Assembly: GCF_039994875.1 (NCBI RefSeq)
Contig: NZ_CP121196.1
Coordinates: 4,650,001 to 4,714,000 of the forward strand
Origin: Telmatobacter sp. DSM 110680
GTDB taxonomy: Bacteria > Acidobacteriota > Terriglobia > Terriglobales > Acidobacteriaceae
DNA: 64,000 nt
Reading direction: 5' to 3'
Made by a program: the position numbers and the translations under genes. The notes beneath the pieces were generated by a model that was not told where the DNA came from, ran no database searches, and saw only the letters and a program-made list of their open reading frames with translations. This document shows, piece by piece, positions 36,040 through 46,090 of the stretch; position 1 is the stretch's first letter, and every line of letters begins with the position of its first letter.

Positions 36040-38040
36040 ATGATCGCGACAGAGTTAGACACGAAGTCCCTGCCTGAAAGCGCCTATCGCCCTTTAAAGC
36101 CCGGCGAAGAATACCAACCCATCGTTCCCGCACATGTAACGCAGCCTGAACTCACGGCGCGTTCGCTGTTCTGGGGGGTCATTTTCTGCGTCATTTTCAC
36201 GGTGGCCTCTGCCTACTCCGGCTTGAAAGTAGGGCAGGTAATGGAAGCGGCGATTCCTACCTCCATTCTGGCGATCGGCCTGGCGCGTACGTATAAGCGC
36301 CGATCAACATTGCTGGAAAACGTCATCATCACCGGGATCGCCGGAGCGGCCGGGGGCGTAGTGGCGGGCGCTATATTCACGCTGCCCGCGCTGTACATTC
36401 TCAATCTCGATCCGCATCCGGTCCAGACCATTTTCATCTGCCTTGCTGGCGGATGTCTCGGCGTCCTGTTCCTCATTCCACTGCGACGGTATTTCGTGCG
36501 CGACATGCACGGGCTGCTCCCCTACCCTGAAGCCACCGCCATCACCGAGGTTCTGGTAACCGGCGAGAAGGGCGGCTCGCAGGCACGACTGCTGCTGCAA
36601 GCCACGGCCATCGCCGGGGTTTATGACCTCTTTGTGACGACGTTTCAAATCTGGAAGGAATACGTCGACTTTCAGTTTGTGCCTATCATGCACACGCTCG
36701 CGGACCGTGCACGCATGGTTCTGAAGTTTGACGCCATCGCATTCATTCTGGGCCTCGGATACGTCATGGGACTGCGCAGTTCCATGATTCTCTGCGCGGG
36801 CGGGGTTCTTTCGAACCTGGTGCTGGTGCCCCTGATCTGGTTTATCGGCAGCCATATTGTTGTGGCTGTTTATCCCGGAACGCTTCCCATCTCGCAGATG
36901 ACCGCCGTGGATGTCTATCGGAACTACGTCCGCTTCATCGGCGTTGGAGCCATTGCCACCGCAGGCATCATCGGCATCGTCAAGTCATTGCGCGTGGTCG
37001 CCGGATCTTTCGGAATTGCATTGCGTGTCTTTCGCCACGGAGAAGTTGCCCACCCACCGCGCACCGACCGAGACGTTCCAATGACAGGCATCCTTCTCGG
37101 CATCATCATTTCCGCCATCGCGGTCGCCGCATTTTTCGGCCGGCTGCCTGTTTCATGGACCGTCGTAGCGGTCGGTCTAGCGATGACGCTGTTGTTCTCG
37201 TTCTTTTTCGCCTCCGTCGCCGCTAATGCCATCGCCACCATCGCGCGCAACCCGGTATCGGGCATGACGATGCTCACCATTATCATTTCGTCGGCGGTGT
37301 TGCTGCGTTTCGGAGTTTCGGGGACAGCAGGCATGTTCTTTGTCATGGCGATCGCGGGCATGGTTTGCACCGCACTCTCGATCTCCGGCCAATTCATTAC
37401 AGATCTCAAAGCCGGGTACTGGCTGGGGTCCACACCAGCAGCGCAGGAGAAGGTAAAATTCCTCGGCGTCATCGTCAGCGCCATTGCTGTCGGACTCACC
37501 ATCGGCATGCTCGCACATGCCTTTCAGTTTGGCGAGTCGCTTCCGGGCGATATGCGCCCCGTTCTCGCATCGCCGCAAGCATCCATCATGAAAGCGCTGG
37601 TGCAGGGTTTCATGAGCCATCAGCCCATCGCCTATGTACTCTTTGGAGTTGGGGCGATGGTCACGGTGATCCTTGAAATGCTGGGACAGCCATCGCTTAT
37701 TTTTGCGCTGGGGATGTATCTGCCCCTGGAACTCAACACGCCTGCGCTGGTCGGTGGCTTTCTCTCTCACTTCCTCAACAAGCGCTCTGAAAAAGCCGGC
37801 GGCGAACCGGGCAAGCGGATTCGGGAACGCGGCGTTATCATCGCCTCTGGACTGATGGCGGGCGGCGCGCTTGGCGGAGTGATCGGCGCGGCACTGCGGC
37901 TGTTCCCCTGGTTCCGTGAAGACCTCATCAAGATACCGTTCTACGGCAACAATGCAGTTTCGCAATCCATCTCCGCGCTCGTCTTTGCAGTGCTTTGTGG
38001 CTACGTCTGGTATGGCTCGCTTAAGAAGGAGAAGGTTTAA
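36040..38040 (+). CDS. OPT-family oligopeptide transporter
   Basis: The 666-residue product has about 15 hydrophobic segments and OPT family features: the N-terminal LTARSLFWGVIFCVIFT, YSGLKVGQVMEAAIP, and LPYPEATAITEVLVTGE. OPT proteins take up peptides, and some take metal chelates, with protons. The start is a probable leaderless ATG. Its stop overlaps the next start by one base (TAATG), coupling it to a putative peptidase. This supports peptide uptake and breakdown, by inference. Confidence 0.9.
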   Translation: MIATELDTKSLPESAYRPLKPGEEYQPIVPAHVTQPELTARSLFWGVIFCVIFTVASAYSGLKVGQVMEAAIPTSILAIGLARTYKRRSTLLENVIITGIAGAAGGVVAGAIFTLPALYILNLDPHPVQTIFICLAGGCLGVLFLIPLRRYFVRDMHGLLPYPEATAITEVLVTGEKGGSQARLLLQATAIAGVYDLFVTTFQIWKEYVDFQFVPIMHTLADRARMVLKFDAIAFILGLGYVMGLRSSMILCAGGVLSNLVLVPLIWFIGSHIVVAVYPGTLPISQMTAVDVYRNYVRFIGVGAIATAGIIGIVKSLRVVAGSFGIALRVFRHGEVAHPPRTDRDVPMTGILLGIIISAIAVAAFFGRLPVSWTVVAVGLAMTLLFSFFFASVAANAIATIARNPVSGMTMLTIIISSAVLLRFGVSGTAGMFFVMAIAGMVCTALSISGQFITDLKAGYWLGSTPAAQEKVKFLGVIVSAIAVGLTIGMLAHAFQFGESLPGDMRPVLASPQASIMKALVQGFMSHQPIAYVLFGVGAMVTVILEMLGQPSLIFALGMYLPLELNTPALVGGFLSHFLNKRSEKAGGEPGKRIRERGVIIASGLMAGGALGGVIGAALRLFPWFREDLIKIPFYGNNAVSQSISALVFAVLCGYVWYGSLKKEKV

Positions 38041-39380
38041 TGAATCAGCTCGATCACTATGTAGCCGAAGCAGTGCTTGGCGTAGACACGTTGTGGGGCG
38101 GCGACGTAATGTGCGCCTCCGGTACCGGCCGCTTCATCGCTGATTCGTGGTTTTCGGACGAGCCACTTCCCCGCACCTATAGTCACCGCTCTGCAGATCA
38201 TCTGCGCAAAGCCGGCGGCGTCTCCGGGAAAGATCTCGACCCCAAACAAGTCGACGCCTACCTGCGCGACCTAAACCTGGCTGCGGCCATCTCCGGCATT
38301 CGCACCGAAGCACAAACTACCAGCCCACTGCGCCATGCCTATCTCACGGGCCTCGCGGAGTCTCTGCAAGTGATGCTTGATCTCGCTCTCGAAGTCTTTG
38401 GCAAAGGCGACCCAGTCCCCTACGCACGCGCTGTTGAAGCCTCTACCGGAAACCCGCCTGAGCCTTCGCGACCTGAATCCAAGCGCGACAGCGTGGCGGA
38501 ACTGCTTGGTCGAAGTGGGTATTCGATATCCAAAAACAATGGCCTGCTCGACGCCGTCGATGCGTGGCGACGGGAGCGCGTTGTTCCCATGGCTTCGGTA
38601 CGAGGTATAGGCGCAGCCGTTATCGCTCTTTTCGATCAGCTCAGTGCGCGCCACCTGCAGCCTCTGCTTCCCCGTGAACTCGCTGCCGTTCCACGCGCCA
38701 ACATTGAATTTCTCCCCATCAAGGACGCCTGGTTTTCCGGCTCGATGAATTACCTCGGACGCGCGCGCAACCACGACGGATCGCCGCAGTACGAAGCCAC
38801 CTACGAGATCAATGCCTCGCTGCAGATGTCCTACCCCGAGTTCGAACAGCTCGTTAGCCATGAAGTCGTTCCCGGCCATGTCACCACATTCGCTTATCTT
38901 CAAAACCTCTACGTGCGCGGCAAAGCGGGGTTTGAAGCTACCGTTCTGACCATGAATACCCGCGCTGCCACGCTGTTCGAAGGCATCGCCAACAACGCTA
39001 TTTTGATTGCCCACGGCGTTAGTGAGATCGACGATCTTCCCGACGACGACATGCAAATCGGCGTCCTGCTGGCTCTTCTGCAGGATGACGCCAAGAATCA
39101 ATCCTCGTACCTAACGTGGGGCGAAAAGCGCGAACAATCCGAGATCAGGACTGCCCTTCGACGCGACTTCCTGGTCACGGAAGAGAGGGCCGACAAGCTC
39201 TCCGGGGCGTGGGGCCGTCATCCACTTATGGGCCGGATGTATCTTCCCGCCTACCGCGCCGGGACAGACAAAGTCGCCGATCTTCGCCGCAGCTATCCTC
39301 CCCAAAGCGTGCTACCCGCAATCTATGGCTGCAACGGCCTTGTCGATATCGTGACGGTCGATCGGGTTTTGCAATCCTGA
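38040..39380 (+). CDS. Putative metallopeptidase, DUF885-like (HEVVPGH)
   Basis: The 446-residue protein has a gluzincin-type motif LVSHEVVPGHVTTFAYL near residue 280 and a downstream FEGIANNAI Glu candidate about 40 residues later. DUF885 proteins have HEAIPGH and EGWA at this spacing. No signal peptide is present, so it probably acts in the cytoplasm. It is shorter than typical DUF885 proteins (about 550-600 residues) and lacks their N-terminal leader. One-base overlap with the OPT gene suggests it processes the imported substrate. The substrate is not shown by the sequence. Confidence 0.75.
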   Translation: MNQLDHYVAEAVLGVDTLWGGDVMCASGTGRFIADSWFSDEPLPRTYSHRSADHLRKAGGVSGKDLDPKQVDAYLRDLNLAAAISGIRTEAQTTSPLRHAYLTGLAESLQVMLDLALEVFGKGDPVPYARAVEASTGNPPEPSRPESKRDSVAELLGRSGYSISKNNGLLDAVDAWRRERVVPMASVRGIGAAVIALFDQLSARHLQPLLPRELAAVPRANIEFLPIKDAWFSGSMNYLGRARNHDGSPQYEATYEINASLQMSYPEFEQLVSHEVVPGHVTTFAYLQNLYVRGKAGFEATVLTMNTRAATLFEGIANNAILIAHGVSEIDDLPDDDMQIGVLLALLQDDAKNQSSYLTWGEKREQSEIRTALRRDFLVTEERADKLSGAWGRHPLMGRMYLPAYRAGTDKVADLRRSYPPQSVLPAIYGCNGLVDIVTVDRVLQS

Positions 39381-39434
39381 GCTCATTTTGAGCGTCGCAA
39401 AAATTTGCCTTCGCGATTCATGGCACAAGCAGAA

Positions 39435-39440
39435 TAGAAT
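39435..39440 (+). promoter_or_regulatory. -10-like hexamer before the FHA-PP2C gene
   Basis: TAGAAT ends 7 nt before the ATG at 39448, with no Shine-Dalgarno. It favours a leaderless start at 39448 over the in-frame ATG at 39439, which overlaps the hexamer. Confidence 0.4.
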
Positions 39441-39447
39441 GTGCTCG

Positions 39448-41076
39448 ATGGCCACAACGACCACAGCGCCCACTCTGAAATACTCCGACCTGGATGGCGA
39501 ACACTCCTTCGCCCTGATGGCCGAATGCACCTCGATTGGCCGTTCTCCCGACCAGGACCTGGTGCTCAAGGAGGCTTTCGTTTCGCGCCGGCACGCGTTG
39601 ATTACCCGGCAAGACGGCAAGTTCGAAGTGGTGGATCAAAACAGCTCTCACGGCACCTTTCTGAACGGACAGCGCGTCCAACGCGTCACGCTCAAGCCAG
39701 GAGACTGCCTGCAATTTGGATCACTCAATGCAGCCAGTTTTCGTTTCCTGCTGCCTTCCGGTGTTCCAGAAAGCAGTTCAGGTCTCGCCAGCGGTCTGCT
39801 CTCCGCTCTTTCGGTCTTCGCTCCGACCGACAAGAACATTCCGCAACCGGCGCGGGAAATTGAGAAGCTCAACTTTCTGCTGAACGCTGCCCGCCAGCTC
39901 AATGCGGGCGGAGCCATTACCGATATTTTTCATGCGCTACTGCAGCTTTCACTTCAACTGACAGGCGTCGAACGGGGCTTTGTGTTCTTGCTGGAAGGCG
40001 AAGAGATGCGTCTTGCACTCGGTCTCCGTTCAGATGGCAGCACGGTTGAAGAAGATTCATCGGTATCGCGCCGGGCAATGCAGAAAGCCATCGAGAGCGA
40101 TTCAAAATTCTTTCTGAGCGACACTCTCGCAGACGACAGCGCGTCAGGGTGGGCCAGCGTTGTGGCAAACTCGATCCGCAGTATTTACTGCATACCGCTG
40201 CGCAAACACATATCTCCCGCGGAACCGAATCGGCTTCTGGGCATGCTTTATCTCGATAGCCAGATTGGCGCTGGCAGCCTGAGCGACATCGACCATCGGG
40301 TGCTCGACACGCTCGCCAACGAGGCCTCTACGCTGCTGCACAACGCGCTGCTGGCCAAGACCGAACTCAAGGCCCGGCAAGCGGCGGATGAACTGGCAGT
40401 CGCGGCTTCAATTCATTCCGGACTGATGTCTATCACATTGCCGCGTCTTGACTACGCTGAACTTCGTGCGCGCAGCCTCCCCTGCCATGCGATCGGCGGA
40501 GACTTCTACGATGCGATTGTTCTGGATGACAGCCTTTGCGTTGTAATCGCCGACGTTTCCGGTAAAGGTGTTCCGGCATCGATTGTGGCCGCGACCTTGC
40601 AGGGAATTATTCATGCCCTTCTCCTCACAGGCCAGAGCCTGACGCAGATTGCCGATCTGGTCAATCGTTTCCTCTGCACGCGGCAGGTGGGCAAATATGC
40701 CACCATGGTCGTGCTGAGAGTATTTCCGAATGGCTGCGTAGAATACATGAACTGCGGCCACATCCCGCCGCTGCTTGTCACTCCCAAAGGAACACACTAC
40801 CTTGAGGAAGCAAACCTGATCGTCGGCATCATCGCTGAAGCGACGTACACGTCGTCTCAAGTCACCCTTCGCCCTGGCGACCGCATTCTACTGACGACCG
40901 ATGGCATTACGGAAATTGAAAACAAGGCAGGCGAACAGATTGGGATTGAGGGACTGGCAGGGCTGGCTCACCTGCCCGGTCTTGATGCGGTGATAGCCCA
41001 CCTCATCAAGGTGCAGGCTTCCGCCGAAGCACAAGACGACTGGACGCTTCTCGATATTCAGTACACGGGGAGGTAA
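39448..41076 (+). CDS. FHA-GAF-PP2C (SpoIIE/RsbU-type) phosphatase
   Basis: The 542-residue protein has an N-terminal FHA domain (about 10-100: SIGRSPDQDLVL, SRRHALI, NSSHGTFLNG), which binds phosphothreonine. A GAF-like domain (about 130-300) and a SpoIIE/PP2C_2 phosphatase domain (about 330-540) follow, the latter with AIGGDFYDAIVL, VIADVSGKGVPASIVAA and LLTTDGITEIEN metal Asp residues. Such proteins dephosphorylate anti-sigma antagonists or act opposite Ser/Thr kinases; a kinase with TPRs lies 0.5 kb downstream on the other strand. The start is discussed with the -10-like hexamer. Confidence 0.88.
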   Translation: MATTTTAPTLKYSDLDGEHSFALMAECTSIGRSPDQDLVLKEAFVSRRHALITRQDGKFEVVDQNSSHGTFLNGQRVQRVTLKPGDCLQFGSLNAASFRFLLPSGVPESSSGLASGLLSALSVFAPTDKNIPQPAREIEKLNFLLNAARQLNAGGAITDIFHALLQLSLQLTGVERGFVFLLEGEEMRLALGLRSDGSTVEEDSSVSRRAMQKAIESDSKFFLSDTLADDSASGWASVVANSIRSIYCIPLRKHISPAEPNRLLGMLYLDSQIGAGSLSDIDHRVLDTLANEASTLLHNALLAKTELKARQAADELAVAASIHSGLMSITLPRLDYAELRARSLPCHAIGGDFYDAIVLDDSLCVVIADVSGKGVPASIVAATLQGIIHALLLTGQSLTQIADLVNRFLCTRQVGKYATMVVLRVFPNGCVEYMNCGHIPPLLVTPKGTHYLEEANLIVGIIAEATYTSSQVTLRPGDRILLTTDGITEIENKAGEQIGIEGLAGLAHLPGLDAVIAHLIKVQASAEAQDDWTLLDIQYTGR

Positions 41077-41100
41077 CCCCGATCGGGGAAATCGGGGATT
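41077..41100 (+). terminator. Short GC stem between convergent genes
   Basis: CCCCGAT (41077-41083) pairs with ATCGGGG (41091-41097), followed by ATTT. An alternative pairing CCCCGA/TCGGGG is nested within it. It lies right after a stop codon and facing a convergent gene. Confidence 0.4.
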
Positions 41101-41113
41101 TCAACTTCCCTTT

Positions 41114-41446
41114 TTACTTCTTGGAATGCGGCATGTTTCCACCAGTGACGGTGATGGTGTGTCCGGTTGCGGTGATTCCCGTGGTACTGCATGGGACGGG
41201 TGGAATGGAGACACCGAATTCGACTACGCCATCGTTCTGCGGCGTATAGGGGCCGTACGTAGTATGCGGAGTCGTCACATTGTAGGTACCTGCTGCCAGA
41301 AATCCCGGCGGAGGTGGAAATACGCCATTGGGATCGCTGTAACACCAGGTGCAGGTTGCCGTTACCGTAATTTCAAGGGTATCCGTACCCTTGGTCATGT
41401 TGACGCTGCTCAGATCGTTGGGAATGTTCAGGTGTTTTGCAGGCAT
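41114..41446 (-). CDS. Hypothetical small beta-rich protein
   Basis: The 110-residue product contains TVTATCTWCYSDPNGVFPPPPGF, GTYNVTTPHTTYGPYTP and TGITATGHTITVTGG, a pattern of alternating Thr/Val strands and three cysteines. There is no signal peptide. A GGA at about 12-nt spacing is the only ribosome site. I do not recognise a family. It lies between the PP2C gene and the kinase gene. Confidence 0.5.
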   Translation of the reverse strand: MPAKHLNIPNDLSSVNMTKGTDTLEITVTATCTWCYSDPNGVFPPPPGFLAAGTYNVTTPHTTYGPYTPQNDGVVEFGVSIPPVPCSTTGITATGHTITVTGGNMPHSKK

Positions 41447-41525
41447 GTTCAGTTATTGTCCTTTTCAAGTTGTTACGCTGCGTAATCCTGCCCCCACAGA
41501 TTGCAGGCCTGGGCTCTGGTCTCAG

Positions 41526-44192
41526 CTATTTGCCTGCAGGTTTGAATCGCGGATCGGCGACCAGACTCTGCAAGCCCGGTGTGTTGCGAATATCTTCGAG
41601 CGCATAACCTTTCGCAAGTGATTTCTCAATAAATTGCAGGGCCTGCGTTCGGTCCCCCAGAAATTCGTACGCCTCGCCAACGTTTGAAAGCACATTCGGA
41701 TCATCAGGGGCAAGCGCCAGCGAGGTCCTGATACGCGCCATCGCTTTGTCATTCATCTTGTCTGCGGCGTACAGACTCGCCAGCGTCGATTGTGCCAACG
41801 CATCCCGCGGTTTTAGTTGCACAACCTTCTCCGCCAACTCTTCGGCCTTGTGGCGCACAGCGGCAGCCTTCTCTGGCTGCTTTGCGCCATCATAGGCAAT
41901 CATGAGGTTGTTCCACACCATGTAGTCATTGCCGTTGATCTTGAGCGCATGTTCCGTCGCTGTCGCCGCTTCGTCATAGCGCTTTTCCTGCATGTAAAGC
42001 ATTCCGAGGTTTGCATATGCCGGATAACCAGGGCTGAGAGCGATTGATTTTTTCAACGCGTCTTCGGCAAGCGGCATATTCTTTTCCCCACCCTGATCGA
42101 CGTATGCCGAACCGAGATTGGAGTAGACTTCCGCATTGTCTGGAGTGATTTGCAGGGCATGCTGATAAGCCTCGATAGCCTGCGGGTATTTCCCCTGGCG
42201 ATCGTAGAAAGCTCCGAGTGTGTTGTAGCCGTTCCAATCATCGGGCCGCAGTGCAAGAGACTCCTGCCAGGTCTTCTCAGCATCTGCTGTACGACCCGAT
42301 TGCTCGTACGATCTTGCCAGCCCACCCATCGCTTCGGCGTCCTTCGGATCAAGTTTTAGAGCATGCTGAAATTCTTGCAGTGCCAGGTCGTGCTTGCCGA
42401 GTGCGTCGTGGATTTGGGCCAGGGTGACGTATACCGCCGGGACGCGATTGTCCAGTTCAGTTGCTTTCTGGCAATACGCCTGTGCCTCGTCGAGCCAGTG
42501 GGTATTCTGCTCCACGATGTATTTCAGCCGGTAGGCTTCTGCCATCTGCGCGAAACCAAGAGCAAACGCGGGATCCGTCTGAATGGCCTTCTGCAACGAT
42601 GCAATCGCCAGATCAAGATTGCCAGGTTTGTCATATCTCTGCGTATACCCAAGAGCCGTGAGATAGTCTTCGTAGGCTGCTGGATTCAACGATCCGCCGG
42701 TATTGCGCAGCATGTCGGCGGTCACCGAAATGTTCATCAGCTTGGCAAGTCGCGAAACCGCTTCGTCTTCCAGAGACGACAGATCTCCGGTTGGATCCTC
42801 AACCATCGCGGACCCAACCTGCCGCAGATTCTTAGTGTCGATCAGATTTACCGTCAGCCGAATATCGCTGCCATCGCGCTGGACCGATCCCTTGATCACC
42901 AGGTTGGCGCCCAACTGCTTCAACGCATCGCCGGGATCGTTGATATTGCGCCGCCGCACCTCGCTGTTCGGCACCACCCAAAGCGACTGATTGCCCACGT
43001 CGAGATTCGAAAGACGACCCGCCAGCGAATCCATCAAGCCATCCGTCAACGCGGCATTCTCAGGATTGCTGCCGATATTGTCGAAGGGCAAAACGGCAAC
43101 ATGCTTTTCCGTATGCGCTCCGGTCACCAGCGCGACGATCTTCTCGCGCAGCGGCGTGATAAAGCCCAGCGATAGCCCAACTGCCAGCAGCACCACCAGT
43201 GCCGCCAGCAGCCAGTTGGTCACCGGGGAACTCGCCGTCGCGGCCGGACCCCACGCCCCTCGCGAAGCCTCCGCAATCAGCCTCTTGGTGTGAGCGTTGG
43301 TTCGGTTTCCTCGCCCGGTCGACGGCAGCTTCTTCGTAAGATCTGCATCGGCCTCGGCAGCCGGAATCTGTTTCTCCGCCGCTGTCAGATCAGCAAGGAA
43401 CTCCGCGCACGAACCATACCGCCGTTCCGGATCCTTCGCCAGCGCGTGGTACAGAACCGGCTGCAACGCCGGATGAACGGAGTCAAGATTCTTGGGAGGA
43501 TCATTCAGAATCGAGAACAGCATCGACGTGATGCTCTCGGCATGGAACGGCGAGCTACCCGTGAGCATCTCCGCGAACACCACGCCTAGCGCCCAGATGT
43601 CGCAACGCTGATCGACGGGCCGGTCCATGGCCTGTTCGGGAGACATGTAGCGAACCGTTCCCGTTACGCCGGTCTGCGATGCCGTCTGCTCCGTCATGGC
43701 GCGCGCCAGCCCGAAGTCCACAATCTTCGCCAGTCCCGAAGACGTCAGCATCACGTTCGAAGGCTTCACGTCGCGATGCACAATACCATGACGATGGGCT
43801 TCGCCGAGCCCCTGCGCCATCTGCCGCGCGATCGCGATGGCTTCGTACAGCTTCATCGAACCTTTTTGAATGCGCTGCGCCAGCGACGATCCCTCGTAGT
43901 ACGCCATCACGATGAACGTGAGGCCGTCCGCAGTTTCTTCTATTCCGTGGATGACACCGATGTTGGGATGGTCGAGCGACGATGCAGTGCGCGCCTCGCG
44001 CAGGAATCTCTCTTTCTCGCGCTGGCTGGCGTTGAGTTCCGCGGGAAGAAACTTCAGCGCAACCGTACGGTCAAGGCGCTGATCGCGGGCGCGATACACC
44101 ACGCCCATGCCGCCCGATCCCGCAATCGAAAGCACCCGGTAGTTGCCGGCTATCAACTCGCCTTCAGAGAAGCTTGTCTTCAACACGGGCAC
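41526..44192 (-). CDS. Membrane Ser/Thr protein kinase with TolB-like and TPR domains
   Basis: The 888-residue protein has a Hanks-type kinase domain (about 16-275: GSGGMGVVYRARD, VALKF, HRDVKPSNVML, DFGLA, MSPEQA). A membrane helix (about 327-350) follows. The outer part has a TolB/FlgO-like module (VAVLPFDNIGSNPENAALTDG) and about nine TPR repeats (such as AYEDYLTALGY and PDNAEVYSNLGSAYVDQG). All catalytic residues are present. Such kinases are numerous in Acidobacteria and sense extracytoplasmic signals; the ligand is unknown. The start is a GTG at 44192 with GAGG upstream. It lies downstream of rpoN on the same strand, 146 nt apart. Confidence 0.92.
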   Translation of the reverse strand: MPVLKTSFSEGELIAGNYRVLSIAGSGGMGVVYRARDQRLDRTVALKFLPAELNASQREKERFLREARTASSLDHPNIGVIHGIEETADGLTFIVMAYYEGSSLAQRIQKGSMKLYEAIAIARQMAQGLGEAHRHGIVHRDVKPSNVMLTSSGLAKIVDFGLARAMTEQTASQTGVTGTVRYMSPEQAMDRPVDQRCDIWALGVVFAEMLTGSSPFHAESITSMLFSILNDPPKNLDSVHPALQPVLYHALAKDPERRYGSCAEFLADLTAAEKQIPAAEADADLTKKLPSTGRGNRTNAHTKRLIAEASRGAWGPAATASSPVTNWLLAALVVLLAVGLSLGFITPLREKIVALVTGAHTEKHVAVLPFDNIGSNPENAALTDGLMDSLAGRLSNLDVGNQSLWVVPNSEVRRRNINDPGDALKQLGANLVIKGSVQRDGSDIRLTVNLIDTKNLRQVGSAMVEDPTGDLSSLEDEAVSRLAKLMNISVTADMLRNTGGSLNPAAYEDYLTALGYTQRYDKPGNLDLAIASLQKAIQTDPAFALGFAQMAEAYRLKYIVEQNTHWLDEAQAYCQKATELDNRVPAVYVTLAQIHDALGKHDLALQEFQHALKLDPKDAEAMGGLARSYEQSGRTADAEKTWQESLALRPDDWNGYNTLGAFYDRQGKYPQAIEAYQHALQITPDNAEVYSNLGSAYVDQGGEKNMPLAEDALKKSIALSPGYPAYANLGMLYMQEKRYDEAATATEHALKINGNDYMVWNNLMIAYDGAKQPEKAAAVRHKAEELAEKVVQLKPRDALAQSTLASLYAADKMNDKAMARIRTSLALAPDDPNVLSNVGEAYEFLGDRTQALQFIEKSLAKGYALEDIRNTPGLQSLVADPRFKPAGK

Positions 44193-44289
44193 ATGCCGAC
44201 CTCAACACGCTTTGAGTGCTCTTGCACAAATGCAATCCAAAGACGAAACAGGGAAGCTAGCTGGGAGCGCAACTTACGTCGTGTTCTAG

Positions 44290-44319
44290 AGAATACGGCG
44301 CGAGGGAAGGCTCTTGCAA
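44290..44319 (-). promoter_or_regulatory. Possible promoter for the kinase gene
   Basis: On the minus strand TTGCAA (44314-44319) and TATTCT (44290-44295) are 18 nt apart, about 100 nt before the GTG start. The match is partial (4/6 and 5/6), so this is only a candidate. Confidence 0.35.
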
Positions 44320-44338
44320 CAGCAACTTATATTTAGGC

Positions 44339-45952
44339 TTAAGCGTCGCGCTGTCGGCGCTGGTGCGTGGAAGGGATATTCAGATCTTCGCGGTATTTTG
44401 CCACCGTGCGCCGGGTTAACTGGATGCCTTGGGCCTGTAATTGGGCGGCAAGCTGATCGTCGGTGAGGGGATGGCGGGGGTTTTCCTCGTCGATCAGCTT
44501 GCGAACCTTGCGCTTGAGTAGTAGCAGAGGAGTGTCGGCGCCCTCCGGCCCGTTCGATCCCTCGGAGAAAAAGAATCGCAGTTCGATCACGCCTTGAGGA
44601 GTGTGTGCATACTTGTTGGCCACAGCCCTGCTCACTGTAGATGGGTGAACGCCGATCTCCTCGGCCACTTCCTTGATCATCATCGGGCGCAGGGCTTCAA
44701 TTCCCTGGTCAAGAAAATCCTGCTGCCGCCGCACAATCACTTCGCAGGTGCGCAGAATGGTGCTCTTACGCTGGGCAATGTTGCGCATCAACTGCATAGC
44801 CGAGCGGAAGCGCTCTTTCACGTATTCCTTGACTTCTTTTTCGGTGCCCTCGGCTACCAGCATGCGGCGGTAGCGCGCACTCAAGCGGAGGCTGGGCAGA
44901 TCTTCCTCGTTCATCGAGACCACCCACTCCGCGCCGCGTTTGATGAAAACAACATCGGGCTCGATGAGTCGCGTCTGTTCGCGGTTGTAAAGCCTGCCCG
45001 GGCGCGGCTCCAGAGTGCGAATGAACTCCACGCCCGCGTGCGCTTCTTCCGGAGTCACATGCAGTGACTTGGCCAGATCTTTCACATCCCGTTTCTGCAG
45101 CAGTTGGAGATGGTCGCGGACTATCTGCGCAGCCACTTCCATCGAACGCCGGCGCTCTTCAAGTTTCGCATCAGCCTCCGCTTTCAGGGAGTGGTGATTA
45201 TCCTCGAATCCGTCCGCCTCGTGGTGTACTTCCACGCTGTGCTGCGCATAAACTTTCTTCAGCTCTGCCTGTTGCGCCGCAATCTGAACCAGCAGGCACT
45301 CGCGCAGATCAGTTGCGGCAATACCGGCGGGATCAAGATGCTGCACCAGATCGATACCGCGCTTGATCTGATTGCTTAAAGCATCTTTGTCTTTGCCCTG
45401 ATTCTCCTCGAAGTGTCCAAACGCTTCGATCAACTCGTCATGACTCGCCGCGAGGTAACCATCTTCATCCAGGTTGCCAATGATGAAATCGGCGGCGATG
45501 GCCAGTTCCGGCTCCAGCGTCAATGCTCCCAGCTGCCACGCCAGGTGATCGGATAAAGTCGTAGGCTGCGAAAGGAAGTTCTCGAACGAGGGCTTCTCGC
45601 TGTCTTCATACTCCGGCTGGGTGCGGTAGCCCGGATCAAGGTAGTCCTGAAAGTACGACCCAAAATCAATCTCGTTGAAAGGGTCTTTGGGTTCGGCCGC
45701 GGGCTCCGTCGTACCCACATCCAGCCGTTCCGGGGGCTGCAGGTCGTGCTCCTGGCGGCTCGCCACTTCGTCCAGCATGGGAACTGTTTCGTCAATCTCT
45801 TCCAGGACGGGGTTTTCCACCATCTCGGCATCGATCATCTCCTTCAGTTCGAGCTTGTTGAGCGCAAGAACGCTCACCATCTGCATCAGGCCCGGTGTGA
45901 GGACCTGGCGTTGCGACACCTTCAAATTCAACCTAGGTTGCAACAATGGCAT
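44339..45952 (-). CDS. rpoN: RNA polymerase sigma-54 factor
   Basis: RpoN directs polymerase to -24/-12 promoters and needs AAA+ activators. The 537-residue product has region I (LQPRLNLKVSQRQVLTPGLMQ, then LELKEMIDAEMVENPVLEE), the acidic region II, the core-binding region, the HTH (EVAEEIGVHPSTVSRAVANKYA) and the C-terminal RpoN box TRRTVAKYREDL. The ATG at 45952 matches the usual MxLQPxL start; the frame extends to 46033 without a site. It lies downstream of lptB, the common lpt-rpoN order. No sigma-54 activator gene is in the window. Confidence 0.97.
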   Translation of the reverse strand: MPLLQPRLNLKVSQRQVLTPGLMQMVSVLALNKLELKEMIDAEMVENPVLEEIDETVPMLDEVASRQEHDLQPPERLDVGTTEPAAEPKDPFNEIDFGSYFQDYLDPGYRTQPEYEDSEKPSFENFLSQPTTLSDHLAWQLGALTLEPELAIAADFIIGNLDEDGYLAASHDELIEAFGHFEENQGKDKDALSNQIKRGIDLVQHLDPAGIAATDLRECLLVQIAAQQAELKKVYAQHSVEVHHEADGFEDNHHSLKAEADAKLEERRRSMEVAAQIVRDHLQLLQKRDVKDLAKSLHVTPEEAHAGVEFIRTLEPRPGRLYNREQTRLIEPDVVFIKRGAEWVVSMNEEDLPSLRLSARYRRMLVAEGTEKEVKEYVKERFRSAMQLMRNIAQRKSTILRTCEVIVRRQQDFLDQGIEALRPMMIKEVAEEIGVHPSTVSRAVANKYAHTPQGVIELRFFFSEGSNGPEGADTPLLLLKRKVRKLIDEENPRHPLTDDQLAAQLQAQGIQLTRRTVAKYREDLNIPSTHQRRQRDA

Positions 45953-46090
45953 ACAAGGAACTCGATTCCCAATGAGACTCGCTATAAGTGTAATCGGGTA
46001 GCAGGCGGGATGCACGCTGCCTGCCTGACCCATCCGGCTAAATAGAGGCCTGCCGATCCCGAAGACGCTATAACTGCAGCGCCTTAACGG

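Noticed and set aside
37177-37965. Minus-strand frame opposite the OPT gene
   Set aside because: It is His/Arg/Glu-rich low-complexity antisense to transmembrane helices.
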